Positions 35,266 through 43,764 of a stretch of 64,000 bases of DNA are shown one piece after another. The notes below the pieces were generated by a model. The model worked only from the letters and a program-made list of their open reading frames with translations. It was not told the origin of the DNA and searched no databases. The stretch spans positions 2,542,001 through 2,606,000 of the forward strand of contig NZ_CP150452.1 in the NCBI RefSeq assembly GCF_051307045.1, written 5' to 3'. The DNA is from Dryocola sp031988645 (GTDB lineage Bacteria > Pseudomonadota > Gammaproteobacteria > Enterobacterales > Enterobacteriaceae). The translations under genes were made by a program, and so were the position numbers. Each line of letters opens with the position of its first letter. Within the stretch, counting starts at the first letter, position 1.

Positions 35266-35807
35266 GGAATAATATCGGCAGCGTTTGCAGAAAGTTTACG
35301 TCTTTTTACCGCTCGTGATGGCGGCTGGCACAAGCTACAGGCGAAGCTGCCCGGCGGCTGGTGGGCATGGGTAATAAAATTGCCGCCGCAGCAGTTGCAG
35401 CGGCTTAGCTGGAGCATTCCGCTTTCAACAAACCGCACCAGCGTCCAGGCGCGGGTCAGCGCCAGAAGCGGGCCGTCGGCCTGCGAAGGACACTGTTCCA
35501 GGTACAAACGGTAGGCTTTAATAACGGCGTCGACGCCGCCGCATTGTCCGCTACGCAACAGGAATTGCCATGCGTTACAGAACATCGACGCGTGGATATT
35601 CTGCTCCCATGTCATAAACCAATCCGTGGAGAAAGGCAGCATCCCCTTCGGCGGTGGACTGCCGCGCAGCTCTTTATAAAGTTTGATCAAACGACCGCGG
35701 CTAAGCTGCGTTTCGCTTTCGAGCATCTGCAGCCTGGCACCCAGCGTGATAAGCTCCATCGCTAACTGTATGTCGCGCGCTTCCTGGACAATGCTTTTTT
35801 CGCTCAT
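35229..35807 (-). CDS. flhC: Flagellar master regulator subunit FlhC
   Basis: FlhC is the DNA-contacting, zinc-binding partner of FlhD in the FlhD4C2 activator of class II flagellar operons. The 192 residues equal the E. coli length when starting at 35807. The zinc site is CNCCGGNF with CSLC (four cysteines). It begins 4 bases after the flhD stop. The 3' end contains the motA sigma-28 promoter. Confidence 0.97.
   Translation of the reverse strand: MSEKSIVQEARDIQLAMELITLGARLQMLESETQLSRGRLIKLYKELRGSPPPKGMLPFSTDWFMTWEQNIHASMFCNAWQFLLRSGQCGGVDAVIKAYRLYLEQCPSQADGPLLALTRAWTLVRFVESGMLQLSRCNCCGGNFITHAHQPPGSFACSLCQPPSRAVKRRKLSANAADIIPQLLDEQVEQAI
35272..35298 (-). promoter_or_regulatory. Sigma-28 (FliA) promoter of motAB-cheAW and MotR, inside flhC
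   Basis: On the minus strand TAAACTTT (35291-35298) and GCCGATAT (35272-35279) are spaced 11 bases apart, one mismatch each from the FliA consensus. It lies within the flhC coding region about 175 bases before motA, the same arrangement as in E. coli. Confidence 0.88.
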
Positions 35808-35811
35808 TTTG

Positions 35812-36162
35812 TTACGCCCTTTTTTTCTTAGGTGCCTCGTCGCTGACTGACACCTCATTTAATAAGCGGGTGGATAACAAAATACCCGTATGAATTTGTT
35901 GTAAATCATCCACACGCGAGTCTTGCGTTAAGCGAGTAATAGTCTGGTTATCACTAAAACGGAACTGACAAATCAGCTGATTGGTCTCCGCTAATTTCAC
36001 CATTTGTGGCAGCGTTAATTCCCTTAAGGTGTTAGCCATATCTTCGCCAACCCCTAAACGAAACATCGCCGAAGCTTTATCTTGACTAATAAGCCTTTGT
36101 GCAAGCAGTAAATAAGACAAATTAATGTCGTAAATATGTTTTAGCAACTCGGATGTATGCAT
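35812..36162 (-). CDS. flhD: Flagellar master regulator subunit FlhD
   Basis: FlhD pairs with FlhC to activate class II flagellar promoters. The start MHTSELLKHIYDINLSYLLL at 36162 gives 116 residues as in E. coli; an in-frame ATG three codons earlier (36171) is possible. The region LTQDSRVDDLQQIHTGI is nearly identical to E. coli. It is followed 4 bases later by flhC. The promoter region upstream is read in detail below. Confidence 0.96.
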   Translation of the reverse strand: MHTSELLKHIYDINLSYLLLAQRLISQDKASAMFRLGVGEDMANTLRELTLPQMVKLAETNQLICQFRFSDNQTITRLTQDSRVDDLQQIHTGILLSTRLLNEVSVSDEAPKKKRA

Positions 36163-36370
36163 TTTTCCCATCCAGAATAACCAACTATTATTGTATGCGG
36201 TTGAACCGCACCCCGTGATGTCGCCGGGTAAACCCGGTAAAAGTGAAGCAAACGTTAAGGCCAAAAATGCATTAGTTGATGTCGTGCTCCGCCGGCGGCC
36301 CTGCCAGGTAAAACCACAGCCTGAAGCTGTCAGAATGCGTAACGTCTTTCTCAGCTTTCTTACAAAAAAC

Positions 36371-36384
36371 TAAGATTTTTCCTA
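36371..36384 (-). promoter_or_regulatory. RcsAB box in the flhDC leader
   Basis: On the minus strand TAGGAAAAATCTTA matches the RcsAB box known just downstream of the flhD start site in E. coli, where RcsB represses motility under envelope stress. Its distance to the deduced start site (about +4) agrees. Confidence 0.85.
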
Positions 36385-36394
36385 ATTCGCGCAA

Positions 36395-36423
36395 ACTCTA
36401 CTCGTAGCACATAGCACATACAA
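36395..36423 (-). promoter_or_regulatory. flhDC promoter -35/-10
   Basis: TTGTAT (36418-36423) and TAGAGT (36395-36400) on the minus strand are 17 bases apart and place the start near 36388, giving a leader of about 226 nt. The position was set by three independent marks that agree: CRP site centred about 70 bases upstream, RcsAB box at about +4, and hexamer spacing. Confidence 0.75.
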
Positions 36424-36450
36424 TGCGGCCAGCCGCGATTTTAGAATTTA

Positions 36451-36466
36451 TGTGACGTGGATCACA
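36451..36466 (-). promoter_or_regulatory. CRP site of flhDC
   Basis: TGTGA-CGTGGA-TCACA is a perfect CRP core, flanked by symmetric AATTTA/TAAATT. It is centred about 70 bases upstream of the inferred flhD start, matching the class I CRP site of E. coli flhDC. It predicts catabolite control of motility. Confidence 0.92.
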
Positions 36467-36972
36467 TAAATTTACCCTATATATCGGGCAAAACCATCAG
36501 CCAGGCTTTTCAATTGAGCGTTTTTTAAGCAAATCAGGAATTTCCGACGCTGCGGCCGGGGAATAGCTTCACTTTTGAACAACAATTTGGTGACTTTTCA
36601 ACTAGTTCCTTTTTTCTGCCAACTGCAAAAGTGTTAAGCGGATCACGCTTCGTCGGCCAATAAGCGATTAAAGTTATATTTATCAAAAGGTTAAATTAAA
36701 TCATTTTTGAACTTTAACTGCTAATGACTATTACAGATGCGCTGGTTTACCCAGGTTACTATCGCATTTTGGCATTAAAAATAATTCTAAAGTTGGATGG
36801 TTTATTGGCGCTTTTCTGCTAGCTGGATATGTTGCAAATTCATTACATAAGAATAACTGAACTATTTTCATGAGCAGACTCACATTTCTTACGGTTACTG
36901 TCGTTGCGCAGATGTTAAAACTAAGGTATGAGATGCTTAAGCACAGGGTACCGGGAGCCACAGGAGGTTGAG
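36467..36972. other. AT-rich gap between flhD control region and uspC
   Basis: About 500 bases without a supportable gene. E. coli flhD has a long, regulator-rich upstream region of this kind and often IS elements inserted here; I see no IS or terminal repeats. It should also contain the uspC promoter, which I could not place. Confidence 0.55.
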
Positions 36973-37395
36973 ATGAGTTATACGCACGTGTTGGTAGCCG
37001 TCGCCGTCACGCCGGAAAGCCATCGGCTGGTACAAAAGGCCGTTTCGATAGTTAAACCCGTTAACGGGCGTATCTCACTGATAACGCTGGCTTCCGATCC
37101 GGAAATCTACAACCAGCTCGCCGCGCCGATGATGGAAAACTTGCGCGAGCTGATGCTCGAAGAGACGCGGATTTTTCTGGACGAACTGACGGATAAAGCG
37201 GGATATCCCATTGAGAGCACCGTGATTGCGACGGGCGAACTCAGCGAGCATATTCTGGCGGTGTGTGAGAAGCAGGATGTGGATTTAGTGGTCTGCGGCA
37301 ACCACAATCAGGGCTTTTTCAACAAAGCGATTTGTTCTGCAAAAGCGGTGGTTGCGTCGAGTAAAATTGATGTGCTGCTGGTGCCGCTGGTTTGA
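36973..37395 (+). CDS. uspC: Universal stress protein C
   Basis: The 140-residue UspA-fold protein begins MSYTHVLVAVAVTPESHRLV and ends ASSKIDVLLVPLV; the E. coli protein has 142. The start follows AGGAGG at good spacing; the frame extends 15 codons further but without similarity. UspC is induced by stress and linked to motility and KdpD scaffolding in E. coli. It keeps its place between flhD and otsA. Confidence 0.94.
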   Translation: MSYTHVLVAVAVTPESHRLVQKAVSIVKPVNGRISLITLASDPEIYNQLAAPMMENLRELMLEETRIFLDELTDKAGYPIESTVIATGELSEHILAVCEKQDVDLVVCGNHNQGFFNKAICSAKAVVASSKIDVLLVPLV

Positions 37396-37441
37396 GAAGC
37401 GACGGCGGTTATTAACGCTTATCTCCTGCTAAATATGACGT

Positions 37442-37474
37442 AAAAACGGGTAGCCTTATCGCTACCCGTTATTT
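37442..37474. terminator. Bidirectional terminator between uspC and otsA
   Basis: AACGGGTAGC and GCTACCCGTT form a 10-bp perfect stem with a 6-base loop, preceded by A5 and followed by an AT-rich stretch. It separates the convergent genes. Confidence 0.85.
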
Positions 37475-37480
37475 ATAACA

Positions 37481-38905
37481 TCATGCCAGTTTTGGAAAAG
37501 TCGCCACTTTCTGCTGCAGGTGCGACGCATCGCTACGCGGCGTTACCTGCTTTAAATCGTCCACGAACCTCTCCTGCCAGTGGTTAATGTCGTTGCGGCA
37601 AATCACTTCCATCATTTCGCTGTGGCGCGAAATTCGTTCGGCTAAAGGCATGGTTAACGCCCTGTCGAGCGCGCTTGCCACGTCGTCCCGATCGTAAGGA
37701 TTAACAATTAGCGCCGAGGTCAATTCATTAGCCGCACCGGCGAATTTCGACAGCACCAGCACGCCGGGGTTGGCCGGATCCTGGGCTGCAACGTACTCTT
37801 TTGCCACCAGATTCATACCGTCGCGCAGCGGCGTAACCAGCCCGACTTCGGCATAACGGAAGACCTTCATCAGCAGCTTGCGGTCAAAGTGCTGGTTGAG
37901 ATAGTAAAGCGGCGTCCAGCCCAGCTGTCCGTATTTGCCGTTGATGCGTCCGGCTTCGGTTTCCAGCTGGTGGCGGATATCCTGATAGGCCTGCACGTCG
38001 CCGCGGGAGGTGGGCGCAATCTGGGTGTAGCGGATTTTGCCGTGGTGCTGCGGGTAGTTCTCCAGCAGCGCCTCAAAGGCGAGAAATCGCTCCGGCAGCC
38101 CTTTGGAATAATCCAGACGCTCGACGGAGAATATGTTCTTGATATTGCCCAGCTCCGCCTTAAGCTGCACCAGCTTCGGCGGCAGCGGCCCTTTGGCGTT
38201 CTGCGCGATCTCTTCCGGCTCGATACCGATAGGATAAACTTCCGTGCGGAAGGTTTTGCCGAAGGCCTGATGCTGATGCTTACCCTGGTTCCCAAGGCGC
38301 GTCATGCTCGCCACGCAGTCGAGGAACGCCAGGCGGTCGTTTTCGGTCTGGAAGCCCAGCAGATCGTAATCGCACAGCGCTTCAATCAGATCTTCATGCG
38401 GCGGCAGCGCGTTAAACACTTCCGGCGTCGGGAAAGGAATGTGCAAGAAGAAGCCGATGCGGTTATTAAGCCCCTGCTTGCGGCATTCCGCAGCAAACGG
38501 CAGCAGGTGGTAGTCGTGAATCCACAGAATATCGTCGTCTTCCACCAGCGGCTTAAGCTTGTTCGCCAGCAGGGTATTTACCCGCGCATAGCCTTCCCAG
38601 GCTTCACGCTGGAAATCCACCAGATCGAGGCGATAGTGGAAAGCCGGCCACAGGACCGCGTTAGAAAACTGCAGATAATATTGTTCGTAATCTTGCTCAC
38701 ACAGGTTAAATGAAGCCCATGTGATGTTGCCCCGCGTGACCTTTTGCAGCGGCGCATCGGGATCGCCGATCTCCCCGCTCCAGCCAAACCACAGCCCGCC
38801 CGCGGCCTTAAGGGCGCCTAAAATACCCACCGCCAGCCCGCCGGCCCCGGCTTTCTTGTCATCTGGTGGTGCAATGCGATTAGAGACTACTACTAAGCGA
38901 CTCAT
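37481..38905 (-). CDS. otsA: Trehalose-6-phosphate synthase
   Basis: OtsA (GT20) joins UDP-glucose and glucose-6-phosphate into trehalose-6-phosphate for osmotic and cold protection. The 474 residues equal E. coli OtsA. Visible features are the N-terminal SRLVVVSNRIAPP, the GGLAVG loop, WIHDYHLLPFA and the C-terminal DGMNLVAKEYVAAQ segment that binds the nucleotide sugar. It overlaps otsB by 26 bases. Confidence 0.97.
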   Translation of the reverse strand: MSRLVVVSNRIAPPDDKKAGAGGLAVGILGALKAAGGLWFGWSGEIGDPDAPLQKVTRGNITWASFNLCEQDYEQYYLQFSNAVLWPAFHYRLDLVDFQREAWEGYARVNTLLANKLKPLVEDDDILWIHDYHLLPFAAECRKQGLNNRIGFFLHIPFPTPEVFNALPPHEDLIEALCDYDLLGFQTENDRLAFLDCVASMTRLGNQGKHQHQAFGKTFRTEVYPIGIEPEEIAQNAKGPLPPKLVQLKAELGNIKNIFSVERLDYSKGLPERFLAFEALLENYPQHHGKIRYTQIAPTSRGDVQAYQDIRHQLETEAGRINGKYGQLGWTPLYYLNQHFDRKLLMKVFRYAEVGLVTPLRDGMNLVAKEYVAAQDPANPGVLVLSKFAGAANELTSALIVNPYDRDDVASALDRALTMPLAERISRHSEMMEVICRNDINHWQERFVDDLKQVTPRSDASHLQQKVATFPKLA

Positions 38906-39686
38906 AATCTTCTCCCCGTAAAGTTTCTGTCTTTTGTTGTTGTTCTATATGGTGCGTAAGCTTGCCCAGCCAGTGATAAACCATCCTGACATTGGCGAGG
39001 CGATATGTTGCAAGGGTGTCTCCCGCACCGACTTTGACCGTCACTCCTCCCAGAGCGTTAACCTGCTTAAATCCGGCCTCGTCGGTAAGGTCATCGCCAA
39101 TAAAGACCGGGGTGCGGCCTTTAAACGGCGCTTCTTGCATAAAGGCCCGAATAGCGGCCCCTTTATTAATGCCCAGCGGTTTGAGCTCCACGACGCATTT
39201 CCCCGGCTGCAGAGCCAGCTCCGGGAAACGTTCGGTCAGCCTTTGCGCCAGCCACATGATTGCCTCTTCCGCCTCCGGCGCCTGGCGGTAGTGAAGCGCG
39301 AAGGCCATGCCTTTGGCTTCAAGCTCGGTGCCCGGCAGCAGCGCCAGCGCTTCGGTAAGTTCCTGATGCAGGGTTTTAACCAGCGGTGCCGGCAGCGTCA
39401 CGACATGGGTTTTATCATTGATATCGCGGCGCTCCGCTCCATGAACCCCCGCAAGAGGGAAATGGAATGGCGTGGCGAGCTTGTCCAGCTCGGCCATGGA
39501 GCGCCCTGAGATCAATGCCAGCGCCCCATCACTCATCACGGACATTTTCTGCAGCAGGGTGCGCACCGCGGCCGGAATGTAAACCTGGTCCGGGTGCGGT
39601 TTGATTTCAGCCAGAGTACCATCGAGGTCAAAGAAAAAGGCAAGATTGCCGGAAAGTAAAGGCGGTACAGATACGACTTCAGCCAC
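38880..39686 (-). CDS. otsB: Trehalose-6-phosphate phosphatase
   Basis: OtsB is a HAD phosphatase that yields free trehalose. Motif I is FFDLDGTLAEI with nucleophile D20 and D22; the late FIGDDLTDEAGF supplies the metal-binding aspartates. It starts at GTG with AAGGAGG 8 bases upstream, as in E. coli, and has 268 residues (266 in E. coli). In E. coli otsBA is RpoS-dependent; I did not assign the promoter. Confidence 0.96.
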   Translation of the reverse strand: MAEVVSVPPLLSGNLAFFFDLDGTLAEIKPHPDQVYIPAAVRTLLQKMSVMSDGALALISGRSMAELDKLATPFHFPLAGVHGAERRDINDKTHVVTLPAPLVKTLHQELTEALALLPGTELEAKGMAFALHYRQAPEAEEAIMWLAQRLTERFPELALQPGKCVVELKPLGINKGAAIRAFMQEAPFKGRTPVFIGDDLTDEAGFKQVNALGGVTVKVGAGDTLATYRLANVRMVYHWLGKLTHHIEQQQKTETLRGEDYESLSSSL

Positions 39687-39798
39687 CTGTGGCTCCTCCT
39701 TAATAGGTGAAAATATTCACCGATCCGATAACTTAAAATTAATATTAGCCATGTAAGTATAGACAGGCAGAGCAGTGTGGCAATTTTATAAGATAAAT

Positions 39799-39822
39799 CG
39801 CCAGCCCTTATGGGGACTGGCG
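39799..39822 (-). terminator. Possible terminator hairpin after araH
   Basis: CGCCAG-CCC and GGG-A-CTGGCG arms form a bulged stem about 40 bases beyond the araH stop. The minus-strand sequence after it is AT-rich but not a pure T run. Confidence 0.45.
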
Positions 39823-39862
39823 CTGCGATTAGGAGGAGTCTGAAGCGAACGGTGAAAAAACG

Positions 39863-40864
39863 TTATACGCTGCGTTTGGCCTTCTGTTTGTAGCGGTCGA
39901 AAATCACCGCCGCCAGCAGGATCATGCCGCGCACCACGTACTGCGAGAACGGGGAGATATTCAGCAGGTTCATGGCGTTTTCCACGGTGCCGAGAATCAG
40001 AATGCCCGCCACTACGTATGAAATTTTGCCGATGCCGCCCTTAAGCGAAACGCCGCCCAGCACGCAGGCTGAAATCACGATCAGCTCATAGCCAATCGAG
40101 GTCATCGGCTGGCCGCTGGTCATGCGCGAGGCGAGGATAATACCCGCCGCTGCCGAGACCAGGCCCGACAGCACGAAGATAATAATCTTGGTGCGCACAA
40201 CCGGCACGCCCGCAAGCCGCGCCGCTTCCTCATTGCCGCCAATCGCCAGCGTGTTGCGCCCGAAGGTCGTTTTATTAAGCAGGAAGCCAAAGATAATCAG
40301 GCAGCCCACCGTCAGCCAGATTGGCGCAGGCAGGCCGAACCAGTTGGCGTAGCCAAGCGTAAAGAAGCGCTCGTCCTCGATGCCCACGGCTTTACCGTCA
40401 GAGATGATATAGGCCAGGCCGCGCACGATTTGCATGGTGGCAAGGGTCGTTATCAGCGCGTTTATTTTCAGCCGGGCGATAACAAAGCCGTTCACCAGGC
40501 CGCTTAACACGCCGAGCAGCAAGCCTGCCGCGACGCCGATCCACAGGCTTTCGGTCATGTTGATGACCACGGCGGTGGTTACGCCTGCGCAGGCTATAAC
40601 CGACGCCACGGAGAGGTCGAAATCCCCCGAGGCCAGGCAGAACAGCATGCCGCAGGCCACCATGCCGGACATCGAAATGGCAAGCCCCAGCCCCTTCATG
40701 TTGACGAAGGAGGAGAAGTTGGGCACGAAGATCGCACAGCCGATAAACAGCACCGCGAACACCACCAGCATGCCGTAGTTATCCCAGATGCGTCCCAGGC
40801 TTAACGTCGACCTGCGCGCGCCGCCTGCCGTTCCCGGCGCGTCGGATTTAGTTAATGATGACAT
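39863..40864 (-). CDS. araH: L-arabinose ABC transporter permease AraH
   Basis: The 333-residue permease has about ten hydrophobic segments and begins MSSLTKSDAPG; the start at 40864 has AAGGGG upstream, while an in-frame ATG six codons earlier overlaps araG. The block FCLASGDFDLSVASVIACAG is typical of the BPD_transp_2 sugar permeases. It is the last gene of araFGH. Confidence 0.96.
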   Translation of the reverse strand: MSSLTKSDAPGTAGGARRSTLSLGRIWDNYGMLVVFAVLFIGCAIFVPNFSSFVNMKGLGLAISMSGMVACGMLFCLASGDFDLSVASVIACAGVTTAVVINMTESLWIGVAAGLLLGVLSGLVNGFVIARLKINALITTLATMQIVRGLAYIISDGKAVGIEDERFFTLGYANWFGLPAPIWLTVGCLIIFGFLLNKTTFGRNTLAIGGNEEAARLAGVPVVRTKIIIFVLSGLVSAAAGIILASRMTSGQPMTSIGYELIVISACVLGGVSLKGGIGKISYVVAGILILGTVENAMNLLNISPFSQYVVRGMILLAAVIFDRYKQKAKRSV

Positions 40865-40878
40865 TTTGTTCCCCTTAC

Positions 40879-42393
40879 TCATGCTGCACTCGCACTGGTT
40901 TTAGGCATCGCCAGACTCAGCGCCTGCTGCTCGCTGGCCTCGCCATGCAACAACTCGCCGGCAATTTCCCCTTCGCGCATCACGATGATGCGGTCCGCAA
41001 GGCCCAGCACTTCGGGCAAATCGCTCGACGCAAACAGCACCGCCACGCCCTGGGCCGCGAGGGCATAAATTACGTTATAAATTTCATGCTTCGCGCCCAC
41101 GTCGATGCCGCGCGTAGGTTCGTCAAGCAGGCAGATTTTCATCTCTTCGGACAGCCAGCGCCCCAGAATGGCCTTTTGCTGATTGCCGCCGGAAAGGTTC
41201 ATTATCAGCTGCTCCGCAGACGGCGTTTTAATATTCAATGAGCGAATGTGCGCGGCGGCGTTCTCACTCTCCCACTGGTTATCGATCAGACAGCCCGCGC
41301 TGATATGCTTGCGCCGCGCGCTGATATTGATATTGTCCCGCACCGAATGGACGGGGATGATGCCGTCGGCCTTGCGGTCTTCCGGACAGAGCATCATTCC
41401 GGCGCGAATGGCGTCGCCGGGTTTATTAATGGCGACGGCTTCGCCGTCAATCCACACCTGCCCGCCCGTGATGCGCGTGCCGCCGAACAAGCCTTTCATC
41501 AGTTCGCTGCGCCCGGCGCCCACCAGGCCAAACAGCCCGACGATTTCGCCGCGGCGCACGTTAAGGGAGATCGGCATGCGCACGCCCGGCGCCTTCACCT
41601 CATCCAGCCGCAGCCGTTCCGGCCCCTGCTCGCGGGGCTGCCAGCCGTAGATATCGCCGAGGTCGCGCCCGACCATGGCCTGCACCAGCGAATCGTGATT
41701 CACCTGCTGCATATCATCGAAGGTGCGCACGTAGCGCCCGTCTTTAAACACGGTGATCGCATCGCTTAGCGCAAAGATCTCCTCCATGCGGTGCGAGACA
41801 TAAATAATCACCCGCCCTTCCGCGCGCAGTTCGCGGATGACGCGGAAGAGATTGTCGATTTCACGCCGGGAGAGCGAGCTGGTTGGCTCATCAAAAGCGA
41901 TGACCTTCGCGTTGCGGGCAAGCGCCTTGGCGATTTCCACCATCTGCCACTGGCCGATAGAGAGGTACTTAAGGGGCGTTTGGGGATCGATATCCAGCCC
42001 AAGGTGCTCCAGCTGCAGCCGCGCTTCGTAATTGAGCAAAGAGCGGTTCACAAAGCCGGCCCGGTGCGGGATCTGGCCGAGGTAAATATTCTCGGCAACC
42101 GACATTTCCGGCACCAGATGCAGCTCCTGATAGATGATGGCCACGCCTGCGTTAAGCGCCGCGGTGGTGTCGCTAAAAGCGACCTCTTCGCCGCGTAAAA
42201 CGATGCTGCCCTGGCTCGGAGCATAGTTTCCGCTGAGGATCTTCAGCAGCGTGGATTTACCCGCGCCGTTTTCTCCCATCAGCGCGTGCACCTGCCCGGC
42301 ATAACAGTCGAAGCTGATATCCTGGAGCGCTTTCACGCCGGGGAAAGTTTTGCCGATACCACGAAAAGAGAGATACGGTGTTTGTGGTTGCAT
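40879..42393 (-). CDS. araG: L-arabinose ABC transporter ATPase AraG
   Basis: The 504-residue protein has two fused ABC domains. The first has Walker A GENGAGKSTL, a signature LSIGQWQMVEIAKAL and Walker B VIAFDEPTSSLS; the second has a degenerate Walker A (GLVGAGRSELM), LSGGNQQKAILGRWL and CLLDEPTRGIDVG. It energises arabinose import through AraH. Length equals E. coli AraG. Confidence 0.97.
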   Translation of the reverse strand: MQPQTPYLSFRGIGKTFPGVKALQDISFDCYAGQVHALMGENGAGKSTLLKILSGNYAPSQGSIVLRGEEVAFSDTTAALNAGVAIIYQELHLVPEMSVAENIYLGQIPHRAGFVNRSLLNYEARLQLEHLGLDIDPQTPLKYLSIGQWQMVEIAKALARNAKVIAFDEPTSSLSRREIDNLFRVIRELRAEGRVIIYVSHRMEEIFALSDAITVFKDGRYVRTFDDMQQVNHDSLVQAMVGRDLGDIYGWQPREQGPERLRLDEVKAPGVRMPISLNVRRGEIVGLFGLVGAGRSELMKGLFGGTRITGGQVWIDGEAVAINKPGDAIRAGMMLCPEDRKADGIIPVHSVRDNINISARRKHISAGCLIDNQWESENAAAHIRSLNIKTPSAEQLIMNLSGGNQQKAILGRWLSEEMKICLLDEPTRGIDVGAKHEIYNVIYALAAQGVAVLFASSDLPEVLGLADRIIVMREGEIAGELLHGEASEQQALSLAMPKTSASAA

Positions 42394-42412
42394 GATTTAC
42401 CCTTTACCTGAT

Positions 42413-42498
42413 GTCGGGCGGCGGCCTGCGCTTGCCCGACCTGTGTTCCGGATTGAGGAATGCGGTATTGGGGTGGATAAGCGCACGCGCCATCCGCC
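42413..42498. repeat. Paired short palindromes (REP/BIME-like), copy B
   Basis: GTCGGGC...GCCCGAC (42413-42440) followed by GGTGGAT...ATCCGCC (42472-42498), the same two stems in the same order as at 15841-15919. It lies between araF and araG within the operon, where it could affect relative expression. Confidence 0.75.
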
Positions 42499-42505
42499 GT
42501 ATTGA

Positions 42506-43496
42506 TTACTTACCGCCGAGCCCTTTTTTCGCCAGCTCTTCTTTAAAGTTATCCCGCGTGATCAGCACCACGTCGGTTACCTCGGTGAATTTCGGCGGCT
42601 CAGCGTCTTTGGTCACCCAGTTGTAAAGCATTTCGCTGCTCTTATAGCCGTGTACGTCCGGGCTTGGCAGCAGAGAACCGTAGAAGCCGGTGGCCTGGGC
42701 TTTTGACAGTTCGCTTACCGCATCCACGCCGTTAATGCCCACGCCTATCACGTCCGGCGCCTTAAAGCCCTGGCCTTCGGTAGCGCGCACGCCGCCCAGC
42801 ACGGTGTTGTCGTTCATGCCGACGATCAGCCAGTGCTTCACTTCAGGATGCTGAACCAGCATGGAGTTGGCGGCGTCAAACGCCCCGGGGATATCGTTCG
42901 ATTTGGTTGGAACCTTGTAGATCTGTTTTTCCGGGAAGCCCGCGACCTTCAGGGCTTCCATCGAGCCGGAGGTGCGGCGACGGGCGGTATCCAGCTCATC
43001 GGCGGTAATCGCCATCACGGCGGAGTCTTTTACCTCCCAGCCGCGTTTTTGCATCTCTTTATACAGCTCCTGGCCCTGACGCTCGCCGATTTTGGTGGCG
43101 GCCATCATAACCAGCGGCACGGTTTCCATCGGCTTGCCTTTCGCGGTGACGAACTGATCGTCCACCGCAATCACTTTCATGTCGTAGCTTTTGGCCTTCG
43201 CGATAATCGCCGAGCCCAGTTTTGGGTCCGGGGTGCAGATAACAAAGCCTTTAGCGCCGCTGGCGGCCAGGCTGTCAATAGCGTTGAGGGTTTTTTCGCC
43301 GTCCGGTACGGCAATCTTAATCACTTCAAAGCCGAGGTCCTGGCCGGCCCTTATCGGCAAACTTCCATTCCGTCTGGAACCACGGCTCTTCAGGTTGTTT
43401 GACCAGGAAACCTAATTTCATGGTCTCGGCGATAGCGGATTGTGACATAACCGCCGCGAAGCCGATGGCCGCCAGCGTTTTAGTAAATTTGTGCAT
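42506..43496 (-). pseudogene. araF: L-arabinose-binding periplasmic protein AraF, frameshifted
   Basis: Two frames together give a full AraF of 329 residues: a signal peptide MHKFTKTLAAIGFAAVMSQS, LGFLVKQPEEPWFQTEWKFADK, then, one base out of frame, QDLGFEVIKIAVPDGEK to the C-terminus KKGLGGK. The span is 991 bases, one more than 329 codons plus stop. The extra base is in the CCC run at 43348-43350 (plus strand), which breaks the frame after about residue 48. Everything else is intact. It is either a sequencing error or a recent mutation; if real, arabinose uptake through AraFGH is lost. Confidence 0.9.
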
Positions 43497-43718
43497 GCGT
43501 ACTCCAGATCGATTTTTTTATTCGTAAGGTAAGGTCGATGTAAAACAAGCTTTTAGCATCAGCGGTTTTTACAACCCGAGCTGGAGATAGTTTTAGCGGG
43601 AAATTAATCATCCATAGGAGAGCGAAATCACACCGCAGAATTACAGTAAAGACGTGCATAGATTCAGCAATTTAAGCCATAAAACGGGCGGGATATGTAT
43701 GATGAATGCTTTATTGAT

Positions 43719-43735
43719 TAGCTGATTTGTCCATA
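43719..43735 (+). promoter_or_regulatory. AraC half-site in the araF upstream region
   Basis: TAGC-TGATTTG-TCCATA fits the AraC half-site TAGC-N7-TCCATA exactly. It lies about 230 bases upstream of araF. A second TCCATA occurs at 43611-43616 and a weak CRP-like half-site (TGTGA on the minus strand) at 43628-43632. Together they suggest the AraC/CRP control known for araFGH. Confidence 0.6.
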
Positions 43736-43764
43736 AGGTTAGCCAGCGCGTCCCTGCGGCCTGG

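Noticed and set aside
36467..36972. Insertion sequence upstream of flhDC
   Set aside because: IS elements are common here in E. coli, but no transposase frame, terminal inverted repeats or target duplication is visible.
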